A DNA stretch of 64,000 nucleotides, taken from Sternotherus odoratus. Taxonomy: Eukaryota > Chordata > Testudines > Kinosternidae. Where the stretch lies: positions 132,625,924-132,689,923 of the forward strand of contig JAVMKO010000003.1 of NCBI GenBank assembly GCA_032164245.1, written 5' to 3'. The translations under genes were made by a program, and so were the position numbers. Shown piece by piece: positions 47,866-60,335 of this stretch. Within the stretch, counting starts at the first letter, position 1. Each line of letters opens with the position of its first letter. The notes under the pieces are model-generated. The model searched no databases and had not been told where the DNA came from. It worked only from the letters and a program-made list of their open reading frames with translations.

Positions 47866-50800
47866 TAGGCTCCTAAATGTCTGTCACTTTTGAAAATAGG
47901 ACTTGAGAATTTAAGTCACAAAAGTAATTTTGAATATATAAAATGAAAATTTTCACAGATTTTGTCTAGTTTATTGTCTCAGTGTTCCTGGAACAAGTAG
48001 AACTACTTCCAGTGATGACTGAATTTTCAAGCAGTGACTGGCATTTAAGTCCTTGGACTTCCGACTCTCTTAAATCCTTCCAAGGATAGAAAATGATAGA
48101 AGAGAGCAGTAGGGGGTGATCATGTGGACAAGAAGATAAATTGCTTTTGATTTCAGAAACATTTCAAAATGGAAAAAACCAGAATTATTTACATATGTGT
48201 AAAAATGAACATAATGCAGAATTGAGCAAACAGTAGTAGAATAACCACGGCTTTTAACTAAAAGATTTAAACAAATCCATGACTTATTCTTTTTACAATG
48301 CAGTTATCCTGAATGAGATCTTTATGCTTGCTCTGTCTCCTTTACATCAGATAAAAGATCAGGAGCAACCTAAATTAGCCCCAGTTCTGTCTGGGGAAGA
48401 ATTTTTGCCAGCACAGGATCCATAGAAGACAGCCCTAATGTTGCCTTCTGAGGTCATTTATGAACCTGGCTAAGGAAGTAAGCTGGAGGGGTGCTTCATG
48501 GATAGGGTTCCATCACACAGCACTACTGTAATCCTGACCAGCACTGTCCTCCATAGGACATAACAGAGAGGCTGCCATATTTTAGGCAGCACCTCATGGA
48601 TGTCTAAATTATGCCACCGGCCACTCCATCCCTTAGAGCAATGCAGTATTGGAGAGTGCAAAGGTGGCTTAAATACACTTACCCCTCCCTTTTTGCCCTC
48701 AGCTGTCCCTTTTGCCCTCAGCTGTCAGTTCTGTGCTGCCCCGCTTAGAGGCTCAGCACAGAATCTCAACCCACATTCTCAAAGATTTTATGTTCTGTTT
48801 AATATAAAAGAACAAACTGAACTTTTACATGTACAGAGTGAACTAAGTTAATAATGTCGAAATTGTGGTAGTGGTAGTCTGATAATTTTCCAAGAAAATG
48901 TGCAATATTATGTGATCTTCCCAACAACTTAAAATTTGTGTCTTTTTAAAAAAAATATGAGATATTACAGTGAATTTTGGATTACCCTAAAAATATAATC
49001 CATTCAGAAACTTGATAAAGATAGGATTATAGTTTAAATTTGTATTTTGCAGTAGTCTTTCTACAAATATACAGGCAAATCATTTCAAATGAAAAATGCT
49101 TTCAGCCAACTTACATTTGTAAAATAAAATAGTAAATATCAAATTTTCTGGCTGCTTGAAGTGCAACATTTTCCACCTTTTTCTGCATAAATTGACTTTT
49201 ATCTCTGTTGACTACTGTGCATATATTTGAGGATAAACCTTTCCTTAGTTGTAATGACCATCAGAAGAATTCTTGTCAGCTAAACAACTTTTTTATTAAT
49301 ATTTCGATCAGTTTAAAAGCAGATGCATCCTTTTGAACCTCATATTTTATTATACTTATTTCAGTATACAAAATAGAAAAAAAAAAGTAAAATGATAAAG
49401 TTCTACAGAAATTATGCAGGGAAGATGTATGCCTTTTAATTCTGGATTGGACCCAAAACAAGTTCCATAAGAATAAATTCTCTCTTATTTAATTTTATCC
49501 TGTTCACGTGAATCACTGGTAATATTGAACTTTGTTCTGAAATGGAAGCCCTGAAGTATACTTTAGCCTCTTCTGTTGATATATGCATTTTGTTTTCCAT
49601 CATTTACTGCCTATCCCCCTTCAACTAGAGGGAAAGATGTTCTCTTTTACTGGAAACTTGATGATAGAGGCTTGACTTTAATCCTTTCCCTTTATCAGAT
49701 GGTTCTATTTTTGGAAATTGAATAAACAGTGCTGCTGAAAAAAGAAAAGTGATGACTGTTAGAGAAGTCTCTCTTCATTCTTTGACATTAAAAAAGTGAC
49801 ATTTTCATTGGATAAAATAATTTACTTCAAAGTGAAATCTGAAAGTCAATCAGCAACATTTTGTAGCACTGAGTTATATGAATTGTGAACCATTTAACAC
49901 TTTGTATGCTTGCACAATATTCCTCTTCTGTAAGTGACTCTGTAGGAAAAGAACTTTTAATGACCAGATTAAATACTGGAGTAAAGTTTTTTATATCAGA
50001 CTATATGGAGTACTTTTATATATTAAAATGTTTATACTTTACTACGGTAACACAGCAAAGTTTTTCTATTAAGAATAGCTGAAATATATGTAAATTAGGG
50101 GTAGTGAAAGGATTGGGAAAATTTTTAATGTTCTAGTAATGGAGGTAAAATTTAGCTCAGTAAAAGTTTTGCCATAAGGGTTAGCAGTATACACTGCATT
50201 ATCTGAACAGAATTTAAACCTAAGTGTGTTTTTTTTCTTTTCCTAAAGCTGCACCTTCCAATGACTTTTAAGGAGAAGCATTTCTGATGAGCCTACTCAT
50301 TACTTATTGTGAGGTCCTAGTTAACCCTCTCTATTGATGACCTTCAGCATAGCTTAAACCTGAATAAAATCTTAATTTTTTTCATCATGATGTCACCTGT
50401 TTGAAACCTCTGTGAACCTTATTATTGTTCTATATCATAAAGTCTCTTTAAATGATTGCTTGTAATAGACCAGACTTATTTTCAATGGATTAAGTTTTAA
50501 GTTTTCCGGATGTTGTTAATGCAGAGAACACCACCCCTCAGTAACAAGTTTGTTCGCTAATATATTGCAGATTCCTATAGTATATCAACTTAAAGAATAT
50601 TTTATGGGGAAATGAATAAGAATGCCTCTCTTAACAAATGCTGACTTTATTTAAAAATTAATATTATTTAATAGAATGGACTGTGATGTGCTAGAAAACA
50701 TATTACATCAGTATAACTACTTGGCAAATTATGACTAGTGTATTTTTTATGTACAGCTCGGTACTTTATGTTTTCCTCTGTTTTGAATGTTTACCGATGC

Positions 50801-53688
50801 AACAGAAATTTCATCTGAGTTTAACTGATTTCAACTTTGTGAGACACACATTTGAGAGCCTGTGATAGAACAACAAATTAGAATGAGACTCCAGCAAATT
50901 GTTTCTGATTCTGCTGTTCATATATTGGCTTATTTTGTCACGAATATCATACACTTAGTGTTGTTTTCAGTAAATACTTTCAAATCTTTTTCAGAAGTAT
51001 GTATTAACGGGGCCTAATAAGTAAATGAATGTTTGGTTCTCGACACACAGGTGTACTTACCTATATAACAACACATACATTTAAGTATCAGTTCAGTTTG
51101 TTTTTTTAAGTACAACAGAGTTACAAGAACATCAAAGCTAATTTACTAGAAAATGTTTTTGGAGGTTGGTTTATTTTTGCAAATTACTGTTGAGGTAAGG
51201 ATCAAGTCACTATGTTACCCTGCTCTCTATATGTCTGTTCAAGTACAGTAAGAACAGCTCTAAAGTTTCAATACTGTAATCTTTAAATAGTTTCTATGGT
51301 GTGTTTATATTACAACTACAGTTTAGTCAGGCATTCTAAAATTTAACATGATTAAATTTCCAAAAGGATGGTACCAAATGCATATAGGGAATAACAGCGT
51401 TGGTATTTTACAATGGATGCTTGTCATGACTTGTGGATCTCTGAGAGTGTTTGGGCTGCCCTAGCTAGTGACCTCATAATTTCCAGAAGCAGGTGGAGGT
51501 GGCAATTATAGCTATGGCCACTATCTTGAACCTTCTGTAGTAGGTGATGAATTGCAAATGGCTAGACCCAGTGCACAACAATAAACTCAAATAAATCTTC
51601 AAGGTGTAATAATGACAAGACTGAAAGACTGGCAGCTATAACAAGGCTGCTGTTGTCACCCACTTTACTGTAGCCTTGATATCCATCATTATCAGCTGCA
51701 GCTCGCTCAAGAGCTGGACAAGAAGGTCCGAAGAAGGATGAGTTGTTTGTGCTGAAGCGTCCAGTAGGTCCCATCTGGCAGAGAGTAAATGGGATTTTTT
51801 TTGTCTGTTCATTGGGCCAGAGCTGTCCATCATTTTGGGCAGATGTCTGATCACTTCATGCTGTGGGACAATATGGCTTTGTGCTGTTTGGTACAGCAAT
51901 GGCAATTAAAATAACTAAATTTTTCACTCCAAGCTTCTCTTTTACCTCAGTTAAGAATGTACGTTTTTGCATAAAAACAGATATTTATGCTAATTTATTT
52001 CTTTGAGTCAAAGAAACCAAGCTAGGCTTGTCAGTACATCTTAGCCAAACTTTATAGCTGTAGTCCAAACAGTAAAGAGTTTTATATTTATTAATGTTTT
52101 TGTCTACTAACATTTTCCCAATAGTATACTTTGGATTATCTGAAAATTACCAGAAAAAAAGAAAAGAAATTAGTACAAATGTAAAATCTTTGTAAATGCC
52201 ACAATAGAAATACTGAGATTATTTAGCCGCTAGCAAGTTTTTTGTAATGATTATAAATCCTAATTGTCATAATGCATCTTGATACTTTTCTTTGCTCAAT
52301 ACAATCCTATTGGGTTTACAACTCGCATTTAGCTTTTATATGTATTTATCAGACAAGCATGAAGGAATTTTTTTTTAAAGGGTCTGTAGTACACCTTCCA
52401 GAAATAGAAAAGTGAATACTGCTTTGCTTAAAATGGCAGTTTATCTAATATTCATTTGATCTTTAGACATTTCAATGCGATTATAGGTTTAATCAACATA
52501 GCATGTTAATCAGCGGATCCCAGATTGATTTTTTTCCCCTTAGAGGGGTAACGGTTCTTGAACGTAGAACAGTTGACTTTATTGAATATTAATTTATGAA
52601 GTCAATAGAATTACGCTTTTTAGATTTGTTTTACTTTTATATTCTAAGCTATTTTGTTGACAGAAAAAAAAGAGTCCATCAGGTGTCTTCATTTTTGCAG
52701 TTCAAGGTGATATCATTAGAGTTTAGAATATCATAGTATCTAGATTGCAAGCTGCTTATAAATGTGTTTTTGGTCTGTGTAATTATCTTAGTCTCTACAT
52801 TCTTGGTAGGCTTCAGTTTAAAGACAAACTGCTTTGAAACTAATCTCTGCTTAAAAATAATCAAACATCTAAAAGAATGCATTGTAAATAAAAAGAGTCA
52901 TGTGTCCTCTAATATTAAGGCTATTGTGCTCAATTGGACAATATTTTTCTAATTTGTATTACCTTTTGTTTTTATGTCTGGTGTATTTCTTTACATTTAC
53001 ACATCATGGGATAACTGCTTTACAAACATATTTTTAATGCCTAAGATGATTTAAAAGGAAGTCTTTTTAGATTTCCATTCTTCCAAAATGCAGGCTCATA
53101 GCTAAGGTTCAGGCCAGCTGACATATCATTCATTTTGTCTTTATTTCATAATAAATCTTTAAGCCTACCGGCACCAGACCCATGCAGATTTCTCTGATTT
53201 TGAGTGCCTTGATGGAATAACAACCTCCAAATTTAAATCTAAAGCATTTTGTGTTTCATCTCTGTAGACCTAACTTCAAACAGCAGTAGCCACATGAAAA
53301 TATATGTCAAGAATGCTGTTTTCTCATATTGGAATTTAGGCAATTTGTTTTCAGTCAGAGAGCTGTTTCCAACCTATTTTTGGAGGCCCTCTGTGGCCTG
53401 ACCATACGTTCTAACATAATTTATGGTGGCACTGCAACATATGGACTTTTCATCATTGTCCAACTGAAATCCTCTGTTGGACATGGATGCCACACTCCCA
53501 GAGCGTGTATATCAGAGTAACATTTATTTGGATGGGGGTTGTATTCATCAGTGTATTTATCATAGAGTCAACAGTTAGCTTGTGTAATGAAGATTTCTTG
53601 TGCATCTTAGATGTGACATTGTCAATTAAAACTGACAACTTATTCTTTTAGAGAGTGAACCAGTTAATTGTGTTGCCATATTTTTAAT
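47866..53688. other. Mostly unique intron
   Basis: About 5.8 kb. No gene was recognised. 48686-48726 holds an 18-base near-duplicate (tttttgccctcagctgtc then cttttgccctcagctgtc). A pyrimidine tract and AG at 50228-50249 look like an acceptor but lead into stops. 51440-51910 is discussed as a finding. The rest is AT-rich. Confidence 0.45.
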
Positions 53689-53689
53689 T

Positions 53690-53845
53690 AATTAATTTAT
53701 TTATTTGCATTGTGGTATCACTTAGAGGGCCATAACCAAATTGTGGGCACCATTTTTGTGATAAGAGCTATACAAACATTAAGTAAGACAGTCCTGCCCC
53801 AAAGAGCTTACAGTCTGAATAGATGGTATAGAGAAAACAGTAAAT
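53690..53845 (-). repeat. L2-like LINE 3' tail
   Basis: 'atttatttatttgcattgtggtatcacttagagggccataaccaaattgtgggcaccatttttgtgataagagctatacaaac...cagtcctgccccaaagagcttacagtct' is the reverse complement of the same tail family as 57749-57880. Confidence 0.8.
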
Positions 53846-54002
53846 AGAGTGGTGGTTTGCAAGCATCAGAAAAATTCTACCTTCGTTTTTTTCTCTTAAA
53901 AAATATTTTAATTTTATTAATGAATGCATAGTAGTGCATGGGTGGGGACTAACAGGAGTTCAGCAGGGGTAGGGAAGCTTGCCCCGCTGAGGGGGGAAGC
54001 TA

Positions 54003-54700
54003 GGGTTGCCAGCCCATTAAAAGTCCAGTCGGCTCCACACAGCTCCCAGAAGTGTCTGGCATGTCTCTGCGGCCCCTAGGCATGGGCTGATCAGGGAAGT
54101 GCCACATGCTGCCCTAGCGCTGACTCTGCAGCTCTCTTTGACTGGGAACTGTGGCAGATGGGAACTTCTGGGGTGGCGCCTGGGGGTGTGGGCAGTGTGC
54201 GCTGAGCTGCCTGACCGTGCCTCCACCTGGGGATCGGAAATGCCAGTCATTTCTGAGAGCAGCATGGAGCCAGGGCAGGCAGGGAGCCTGTCTTAGCCCC
54301 ATTGCGCCGCCAACCAGGAGTTGCCTGAGGCAAACACCATCTGGTCAGAACACCCTCCCACCCAAACACCCTCCCACCCCACCCAGCCCCACTGGTCAGA
54401 ACAACGTCTTGCACCCTAACTCCTTCCCAGATGCCCCATCCACACCCCAGCCTCCTGCCCCAGCCCTGAGCCCCCTCCCACATCCTGACCCATGCATTTC
54501 TGACCCCACCCGGAGCCTAGGAGAAGCCCCGAGCCTCTGTACCACCTCACACACACATCCCATGAGGATGGAGCAACAAGTGCTCGCTCGCTCCACTGTG
54601 CGTGGAATCCCTAAATCTCTGTGCTTCCCCTCCCCCTCCCCCAGGGCTGTGTGGCCTGTGACTGATTTTTTTCTTTGGGTCAATGGCCCCAATAGGAAAA
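54003..54700. mobile_element. GC-rich DNA-transposon remnant with GGGTTGCCA terminus
   Basis: Left end 'agggttgccagcccattaaaagtcc' is the same terminus type as the 24946 MITE. The body includes a C-rich section with imperfect direct repeats ('ctggtcagaaca-c' at 54343 and 54392; 'ccctcccaccc' doubled at 54353-54375). The right terminus was not found. Frames of 60-194 codons here (for example 54151-54735) run through this C-rich sequence and show no conserved domain. Confidence 0.45.
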
Positions 54701-54739
54701 AAAAAAGGCTCCCGCCATTGGAGTGCAGGAAGTAGTTAG

Positions 54740-55780
54740 CTAAAGCAAAAACAGATGCAGGGGAAGAAAATGGGGGGTGGCATGAAGTTAGAGTGAGTCT
54801 GAAATGAAAAATTTTGAATGTGGTGGTAGAGACTAGCTGGAGCAAGTAGCCAGTCGGCAGAAAGAAAAGAATGTTCTCAGCAAAATTGTAGGGAGGTGTG
54901 CAATCATCAATGTTTCGAAGCGTCTACTGAAACTGCTTCTGCCAGCTTGAATCTCTAACTTCACCCTACAGTTTTCCTTTGTTTCTTCCTTCCCTATCCT
55001 TAGTCGGATGCATGGGACCACATTGGATTCTAAAACCCCTGGAGGGGCGAATCTCCCTTTCACATTTGTTAGTCTAGTGGATTTTCGACTGCTTGTTTAA
55101 ATTGCTTCTGCAGTTGCTTTTGTTGCTTTGAATCTCTGATTGGTGCCACCCTGGAGTTCTTCTTTCTTTTCTCGACCCAACATGGTGTCCTTAGACTATC
55201 TTCAGCAAAATTATGAAGATATTGGATTAAAATATAATTTGAGGATTATTAAATGATACTGTATGAAAAGCATTCAGTAAACACATCTTTTTTAATACTT
55301 GATAAATTAATATTACTTTCATTGTTGTTTGATATTAAGTTGATTTATACATTCAACTTTCCTTAAAAGGAATGCTACACATTGTTATAAAAGTTCTTTC
55401 TCCCATTCCCCGGCAATCCCAGTTTGATTCTTCCTTCCAAAAACATTATGAAACCGTTATGAAATATTTTTTAAAATTTGAATTTGGAAAAATTACCATG
55501 GCTTCGGTACTGTTTTTTTGTTTTATCTTTTAGTTGGATTTTTGTTCGGTCTTTGAGTTTTCCAAGGAATTTCTGTTGATAGTTTCACTATGAATATTTA
55601 TTATGTCACCATGTGATGCAGTATTTAGATGATGTGGTCAATCACAATATATGTAGCTTTCTAAAATTGGCTATCTTGGTTTAGTCTTCTCATTGCGGAA
55701 TTTTACTTATTGGTAATTGTACAGTAGACTCCAGGATCGGGTTACCAGGTTGTGGATTAACCATTATGTCAAAAAAAATA
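54740..55780. other. Intron, nothing firm recognised
   Basis: Two diverged stretches (about 54925-54985 and 55085-55170) share 'ttgcttctg...gaatctct' phrases and may be an old local duplication. No gene is visible. Confidence 0.35.
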
Positions 55781-55781
55781 T

Positions 55782-55935
55782 GCAGGGCCGGTTCTGGCTT
55801 TGTTGCCGCCCCAAGCACAAAAAAACCCAAAAAACCACCAGGGTGCAGGGCATCCAGTGAAGCAACACCCCCTCCACCCCCAGTGCAGGGTGGCCTGTAA
55901 ACCAACCCCTCTCCCCCTCCCCATATGTCCTAGTA
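55782..55935. mobile_element. hAT-like MITE fragment (CAGGGCCGG terminus)
   Basis: 'cagggccggttctggctttgttgccgccccaagcac' matches the 'cagggccggctcc-ggctttttgccgccccaagca' start of a turtle hAT MITE. The copy decays after about 150 bases in a C-rich stretch. Confidence 0.55.
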
Positions 55936-57109
55936 CTTACCTTATTTTAATTGAAAGAGTTGTTTCCATATATATATCTTGATTCCTTGGTTTATCATTA
56001 AGCCATACATTTTTCTTTAGGCTTTGGAACTTGGTAAACAGTTTGTGTTAACTTTTGTAAATTTTTTGTAGCATGACAGATGATTGACACTGGCTTGTAA
56101 ACCAATCTGTCACAGAACAAATGGCAATCGTGGTAGATTTTTGCATATTTTCCATAGACATATCTCAGCAAGGATAGTTTATTTGGGTAATGAGATACTT
56201 CTTGTTAAGAACTTCCCATGTCTCCCCACCAAGAACTGGTTTGAGAATATGATCTCTTTTCAGTCATTACTAACTGGAATAAAATTCATACCATTAACCT
56301 AAAGTGCAAGATTCCATATGCCATTACTGATCTCTGGAGCTATTCTGTCCCCATGTTTTTACATTCTGAATGCGTGTCTGTAATTTCAGGTATTTATGTA
56401 CTTTATGTATCATGAAACAAAAAATATTAGATAAGTCCATAATGTGAACTAGCTGTTTGGATGTAATGACAAAAAGTATTCTGAAATGATGTATGGAGCT
56501 CTTAAAATGGTCTTCCAGCATGTCAGGCAATAGTTTTCTGAAGGATTTTACTATGCAATTACACACACTAATCACATAATTGCACATCTTAATTATTACA
56601 TTTCTTACTTGCATAGTTACATGTATTTCAACTAATTATATTACCAGAATGTTTAATTAAAAAATTACAATTACATATTAGAAAAAAAGTATGAAACTTT
56701 AGTTCACGCACGGAAAATACTTTTACAGTTAAAGTTCACACACACACACAATACCATTACAAAATTAAGTGTTTAACATGAAAAGGCTGTGTGTGTTTGT
56801 CTGAGTATGTACCCTACATGGCCCCCTACACACCAAGAAGTGCCTCCCCATCTACATTGCTCTTTTATTGCAGTTTAATGTTCCACTGCCTCCCTGCTGC
56901 CTGAGTCTTTCCTCACTGCAGGAAAAGGCTCCAGCAGCTCCGTCCCTGCTGCCTCCCCATTGTCAGAGATTTTCGTAGCTACATGCCACAGTGTGGACAC
57001 AGCCTGCTTTCATTGTGGTGTGTAGCTACACATAGCCTATGTGCCACCACCAGTTGTGCACAGTGTAGACATATGACCCTATTGTAATTTTTCTCTCTCC
57101 CTCATCATT
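55936..57109. other. Intron with MITE scraps
   Basis: (AC)n at about 56738-56750. 56800-57075 is GC-richer and ends 'gtgcacagtgtagacatatgaccc', similar to the AGTGTAGACATACCC right end of Harbinger-type MITEs. The matching left end may be 'gagtatgtaccctacatgg' near 56801. No gene was recognised. Confidence 0.4.
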
Positions 57110-57880
57110 TAGTCCTCTGTTAAAACCACTTTTTTATATCTACCTATAGGATTTTCTCACCTGCCCCCTTTGAACCTAGTTTACACCCCTTCTCTCTAGG
57201 TTGCTGTGGCAGTGTTAAAAGATGCTCTTCCCCTTCTTGGTTAGGTGGAGCCCATCTCTTCCAAACTCTTCTCATATCCATTCAGAATATGCTGCTGTAA
57301 AGCTCATTTTCCTTGTTCACCACACTCCTCTTTCTCCATCATATTAAGCACAAGCTAGTTGTCTTCACTTACAAGGCCCTGCCTAGCATCTCTCGTTTAC
57401 TAGTGAGATATTAAAGTTCACCTCTGATCTGTCAATGATGCCAGCTTCCCATGCCCACTTGTTAAATTTTGATATAAACACCTTTGTGTTTTCTTCCATG
57501 CTGTCCCTCACTCTTAGGAAGAGCATCCTATAAACATCTGCAAAGTCACCTCATTGTCATTCTTCAAATCCCTCATTAAAATTCTCCTTTGCTTTGATGC
57601 CTATAAAACTTCACAACCGTTAGACAGCTGGTGTGCTGAGGCCACTGCGTGTCTTACTGAAATAAACTGGTTAGTCTCTAAGGTGCTACAAGTATTCCTC
57701 ATATTTTCTTCTGGTACTCCTCCGTGTCTCTCTATCTACTTATTGTCTCTTGTCTTAGATTGTAAGCTCTTTGGAGAAGAGACTGTCTCTTTCTGTGTTT
57801 CTACAGCAAATAGCACAATGAGGCCCCTTTTCATTATTGGATATCCTAGGTGCTGCTCTAGTGTAAAGAATAATAATAAT
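57110..57880 (+). mobile_element. L2-like LINE 3' end, interrupted by a Penelope-type fragment
   Basis: 'attcttcaaatccctcattaaaattctcctttgctttgatgcctataaaacttcacaaccgttagacagctggtgtgctgaggccactgc' and 'cttgtcttagattgtaagctctttggagaagagactgtctctttctgtgtttctacagcaaatagcacaatgagg' then '(aat)n' is the standard 3' end of the sauropsid L2-like LINE. At 57655-57712 'aaataaactggttagtctctaaggtgctacaagtattcctcatattttct' is inserted. That segment equals the reverse complement of the left arm tip of the Penelope-like element at 6065. Confidence 0.75.
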
Positions 57881-58329
57881 TAGGGCTGTTGATTAATCGC
57901 AGTTAACTCATGCATTTAACTAAAAAAAAAGTAATTGCAAGCAATCACAGTTTTAATCATACTGTTAAATAAGAGACTACCATTTGAAATTTATTAAATA
58001 TTTTGGATGTTTTTCTACATTTTCATATACATCTCATATTTTGTGTTTAATTGAAATCTAAGTGTATATTTTGATTACAAATATTTGCACTATAAAAATG
58101 ATACAGAAGAAATATTACTTTTCAATTCACCTCATACAAGTACTGTAGTGCAATCTCTTAAATGTAGATTTCTTTTTGTTACATAACTGCACTCAAAAAC
58201 AAAACAATGTCAAACTTCAGAGGCTACAAGTCCACTCAGTCCTACTACTTCTTCAGCCAATTGCTAAAACAAACAAGTTTGTTTATATTTATAGGAGATA
58301 ACGTCACCCTCTTCTTATTTTCAATTTAC

Positions 58330-58470
58330 AACAGCAAGTAAGGACATGCATTTGCCTGGCACTTTTGTAGCCAATATTGCAAGGTATTTACGTGCCAGAT
58401 ATGCTAAACATTCATATGCCTCTTCATGCTTCGGCCACCATTCCAGAGGACATGCTTCCATGTTGATGCC
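58330..58470 (-). pseudogene. Second, antisense copy of the hATC domain inside the same element
   Basis: On the minus strand MEACPLEWWPKHEEAYECLA followed by YLARKYLAILATKVPGKCMS is a second copy of the domain found on the + strand at 58948-59040, and it is partly better preserved (it keeps KHEEAYE, which the + copy lacks). It forms the inner part of the left inverted arm. Confidence 0.75.
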
Positions 58471-58474
58471 ACTC

Positions 58475-58476
58475 TT

Positions 58477-58508
<32 letters not shown>
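58475..58508. repeat. T9-A26 homopolymer run
   Basis: 'tcttttttttt' followed by about 26 A residues at the inner end of the left hAT arm. It may be an expanded A-run in this family's 'gttaaaaaaa' linker. Length is prone to sequencing error. Confidence 0.9.
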
Positions 58509-58609
58509 GGAAAACCATTAATTAAATTGGTGACTGAACTACTTGGGGAGAAATTGTATGTCCCCTGCTCTGTTTTACCCACTTTCTGCCATATATTTCA
58601 TGTGATAGC

Positions 58610-59145
58610 AGTCTTGGATGATGACCCAGCACGTATTGTAGTTCATTTTAAGGACACTTTCACTGCAGATTTGACAAAATGCAAATAAGGTTCCAGTATG
58701 AGATTTGTAAAGATAGATACAGCACTCGACCCAAGATTTAAAAATCTGAAGTGCCTTCCAAAATCTGAGAGGGATGAGGTGTGGAGCATGCTTTCAGAAG
58801 TCAATGCTCCTGTGCAGAATCCAAACCACCAAAAAAGAAAATCAGCCTTCTCTTGATAGCAACTGACTCAGAAAATGAAAATGAACATGCGTAGGTCTGC
58901 ACTGCTTTGAATGATTTTTGAGCAGAACTAGTCATCTGCATGGATGCATGTCCTCTGGAATGGTGGTTGAAGCATGCGTATCTGGCACATAAATATCTTG
59001 TGACACTGGCAACAACAATGCCATGAGAATGCCTGTTCTCACTTTCAAGTGACATTGTAAACAAGAAGTGGGCAGCATTATCTCCTGCAAATGTAAACAA
59101 ACTTGTTTGTCTGAGCAATTAGCTGAACAAGAAGTAGGACTGAGT
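58610..59145 (+). pseudogene. hAT transposase C-terminal region, decayed
   Basis: The translation includes MRFVKIDTALDPRFKNLKCL and PKSERDEVWSMLSEV (58699-58800), where LDPRFK is the hAT signature. After breaks come ACPLEWWLKHAYLAHKYLVT (58948-59010) and, from about 59030, CLFSLSSDIVNKKWAALSPA and NVNKLVCLS. This is the hATC dimerisation domain, whose hallmark is the PATSVPSERLFS-like block and a Trp pair. Stops at 58685, 58890, 58905, 59024 and 59118 show it is dead. Confidence 0.8.
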
Positions 59146-59500
59146 GGACTTGCAAGCGCTACAATTTTATATTGTTTTATTTTTTGAATGTAGTATTTTT
59201 GTACATAATTTTATATGTCTAAGTTCAACTTTCATGATAGAGGTTGTGTTACAGTATTTGTATGAGGTGACCTGAACAATACTATCTTTTGTCTTTTTAC
59301 AATGCAAACACTTGTAATCAAAAATAAATATAAAGTGAGCACTGTACACTTTGTATTGTTTTGTAATTGAAATCTGTATATTTAAAAATATAGAAAACAT
59401 TCAAAATATTTAAATAAATGGTATACTATTATTGTTTAACAGTACGATTAATCGCAATCTCTCTCTTTTATTTAACTGCACTGCATAAATGCAGATCAAT

Positions 59501-60090
59501 CGATCTTCCATGCCTGCTGGACCTTCAGTTGTTTCTTTTTCTGGCTGACCTAGTGACTCTTCCTGTATTGTCATTGCTGATAACTCCTCAGCCTCAGCAG
59601 AACTTTCTTGTGATACGAAGACAAACGAGCTTCCTGCAAGCTATCTGTACGTAGGCTTCCCTACTACCCCATACTGTCTGCAGACTTTTTATTGTCATTA
59701 CAGGCCTCATAAATGCATATGCCACCAAAGCATCTTGGGCTATGTGTCTCAGGATTGTTCCAGCGTCCAAAAATTGTCCAGCTGGAACACACAGCTATAG
59801 CTTCATCCCTTTTCCCATGGCTGTGCACCTGTCTCAGCTACAAGAGGAGATGGTGTAGGTGCAGTCTCTGCCTTCAAGGAATTCCCCAATATCCTGAGGA
59901 ATCTGCATTTAACCATAGAAGCCAGGTTTACAGTCCCCTTTTCAGCAAAGCAGCAGCAAAAAGGGGCTGTAGAAGATGCCAGTTTCTAAACCTTTACCCT
60001 GAAGCCATTTTATTTGTCAAGTTTGTGGTTTGGTTCCCATTGCATTTAAAAAATCAGATGAAATAATTGAGTAGCAATTTCGATGTTTTC
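59501..60090. other. Intron, not assigned
   Basis: The frame 59713-60066 (117 codons) starts MHMPPKHLGLCVSGLFQRPK and has several Cys residues, but no recognised domain. The sequence is somewhat GC-richer than unique intron and may be an unrecognised repeat. Confidence 0.35.
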
Positions 60091-60190
60091 TTCAGGCTAA
60101 AATAATTATTATTTGTATCACTGTAGTGCCTAGGAGACCTTGTCATGGTCCAAGATACCACTGTGCTAATTAGGGGTTGATTATTATTAT
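60091..60190 (-). repeat. L2-like LINE 3' tail
   Basis: 'attattatttgtatcactgtagtgcctaggagaccttgtcatggtccaagataccactgtgctaatt' is the reverse complement of the L2-like tail (tagcacaatggggtcctggtccatgac...cctaggcgctac-gtaatacaaataat). Confidence 0.82.
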
Positions 60191-60335
60191 ATTTATTATT
60201 GCATGTGGAAATTATGTATGTATAGCTGCATTTTTCCATGCACGTTCTAAAATATGGACCTTAAGTTATGCAACATTACCTGGCATACAGCTTGGGAGGC
60301 AGGGATGCTCTGACAGGAGTTGGAGAATCTCATTA

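Larger units (their letters stand above)
57881..59500 (+). mobile_element. hAT transposon remnant with long internal inverted repeats
   Basis: The left end 'tagggctgttgattaatcgcagttaac' is a hAT-type terminus, mirrored by a decayed 'acgattaatcgcaat' at 59442-59456. The arms are inverted copies: 58230-58286 ('gtccactcagtcctactac') pairs with 59094-59148 ('gtaggactgagtggac'), 58439-58462 ('ttccagaggacatgcttcc') with 58943-58963, and 57986-58025 with 59381-59421. The right arm plus the centre (58530-59150) encode a decayed hAT transposase C-terminus. The left arm carries a second antisense copy of the same C-terminal region. An A26 run sits at the inner edge of the left arm (58483-58508). The superfamily assignment rests on the LDPRFKNLK and dimerisation-domain motifs. 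Confidence 0.8.

Noticed and set aside
50228..50300. Possible GPATCH2 alternative exon after a strong pyrimidine tract and AG (50249)
   Set aside because: The sequence after the AG does not match GPATCH2 and reaches stops early in the frames examined. No supporting donor was seen.
53264..53300. 'tctctgtagacctaacttcaaacagcagtag' considered as an exon start
   Set aside because: Short, hits a stop in the relevant phase and has no similarity to the expected peptide.
54151..54735. The longest open frame of the window (194 codons, + strand)
   Set aside because: Low-stop C-rich repeat sequence with overlapping frames on the other strand (54396-54845) and no recognisable motif.
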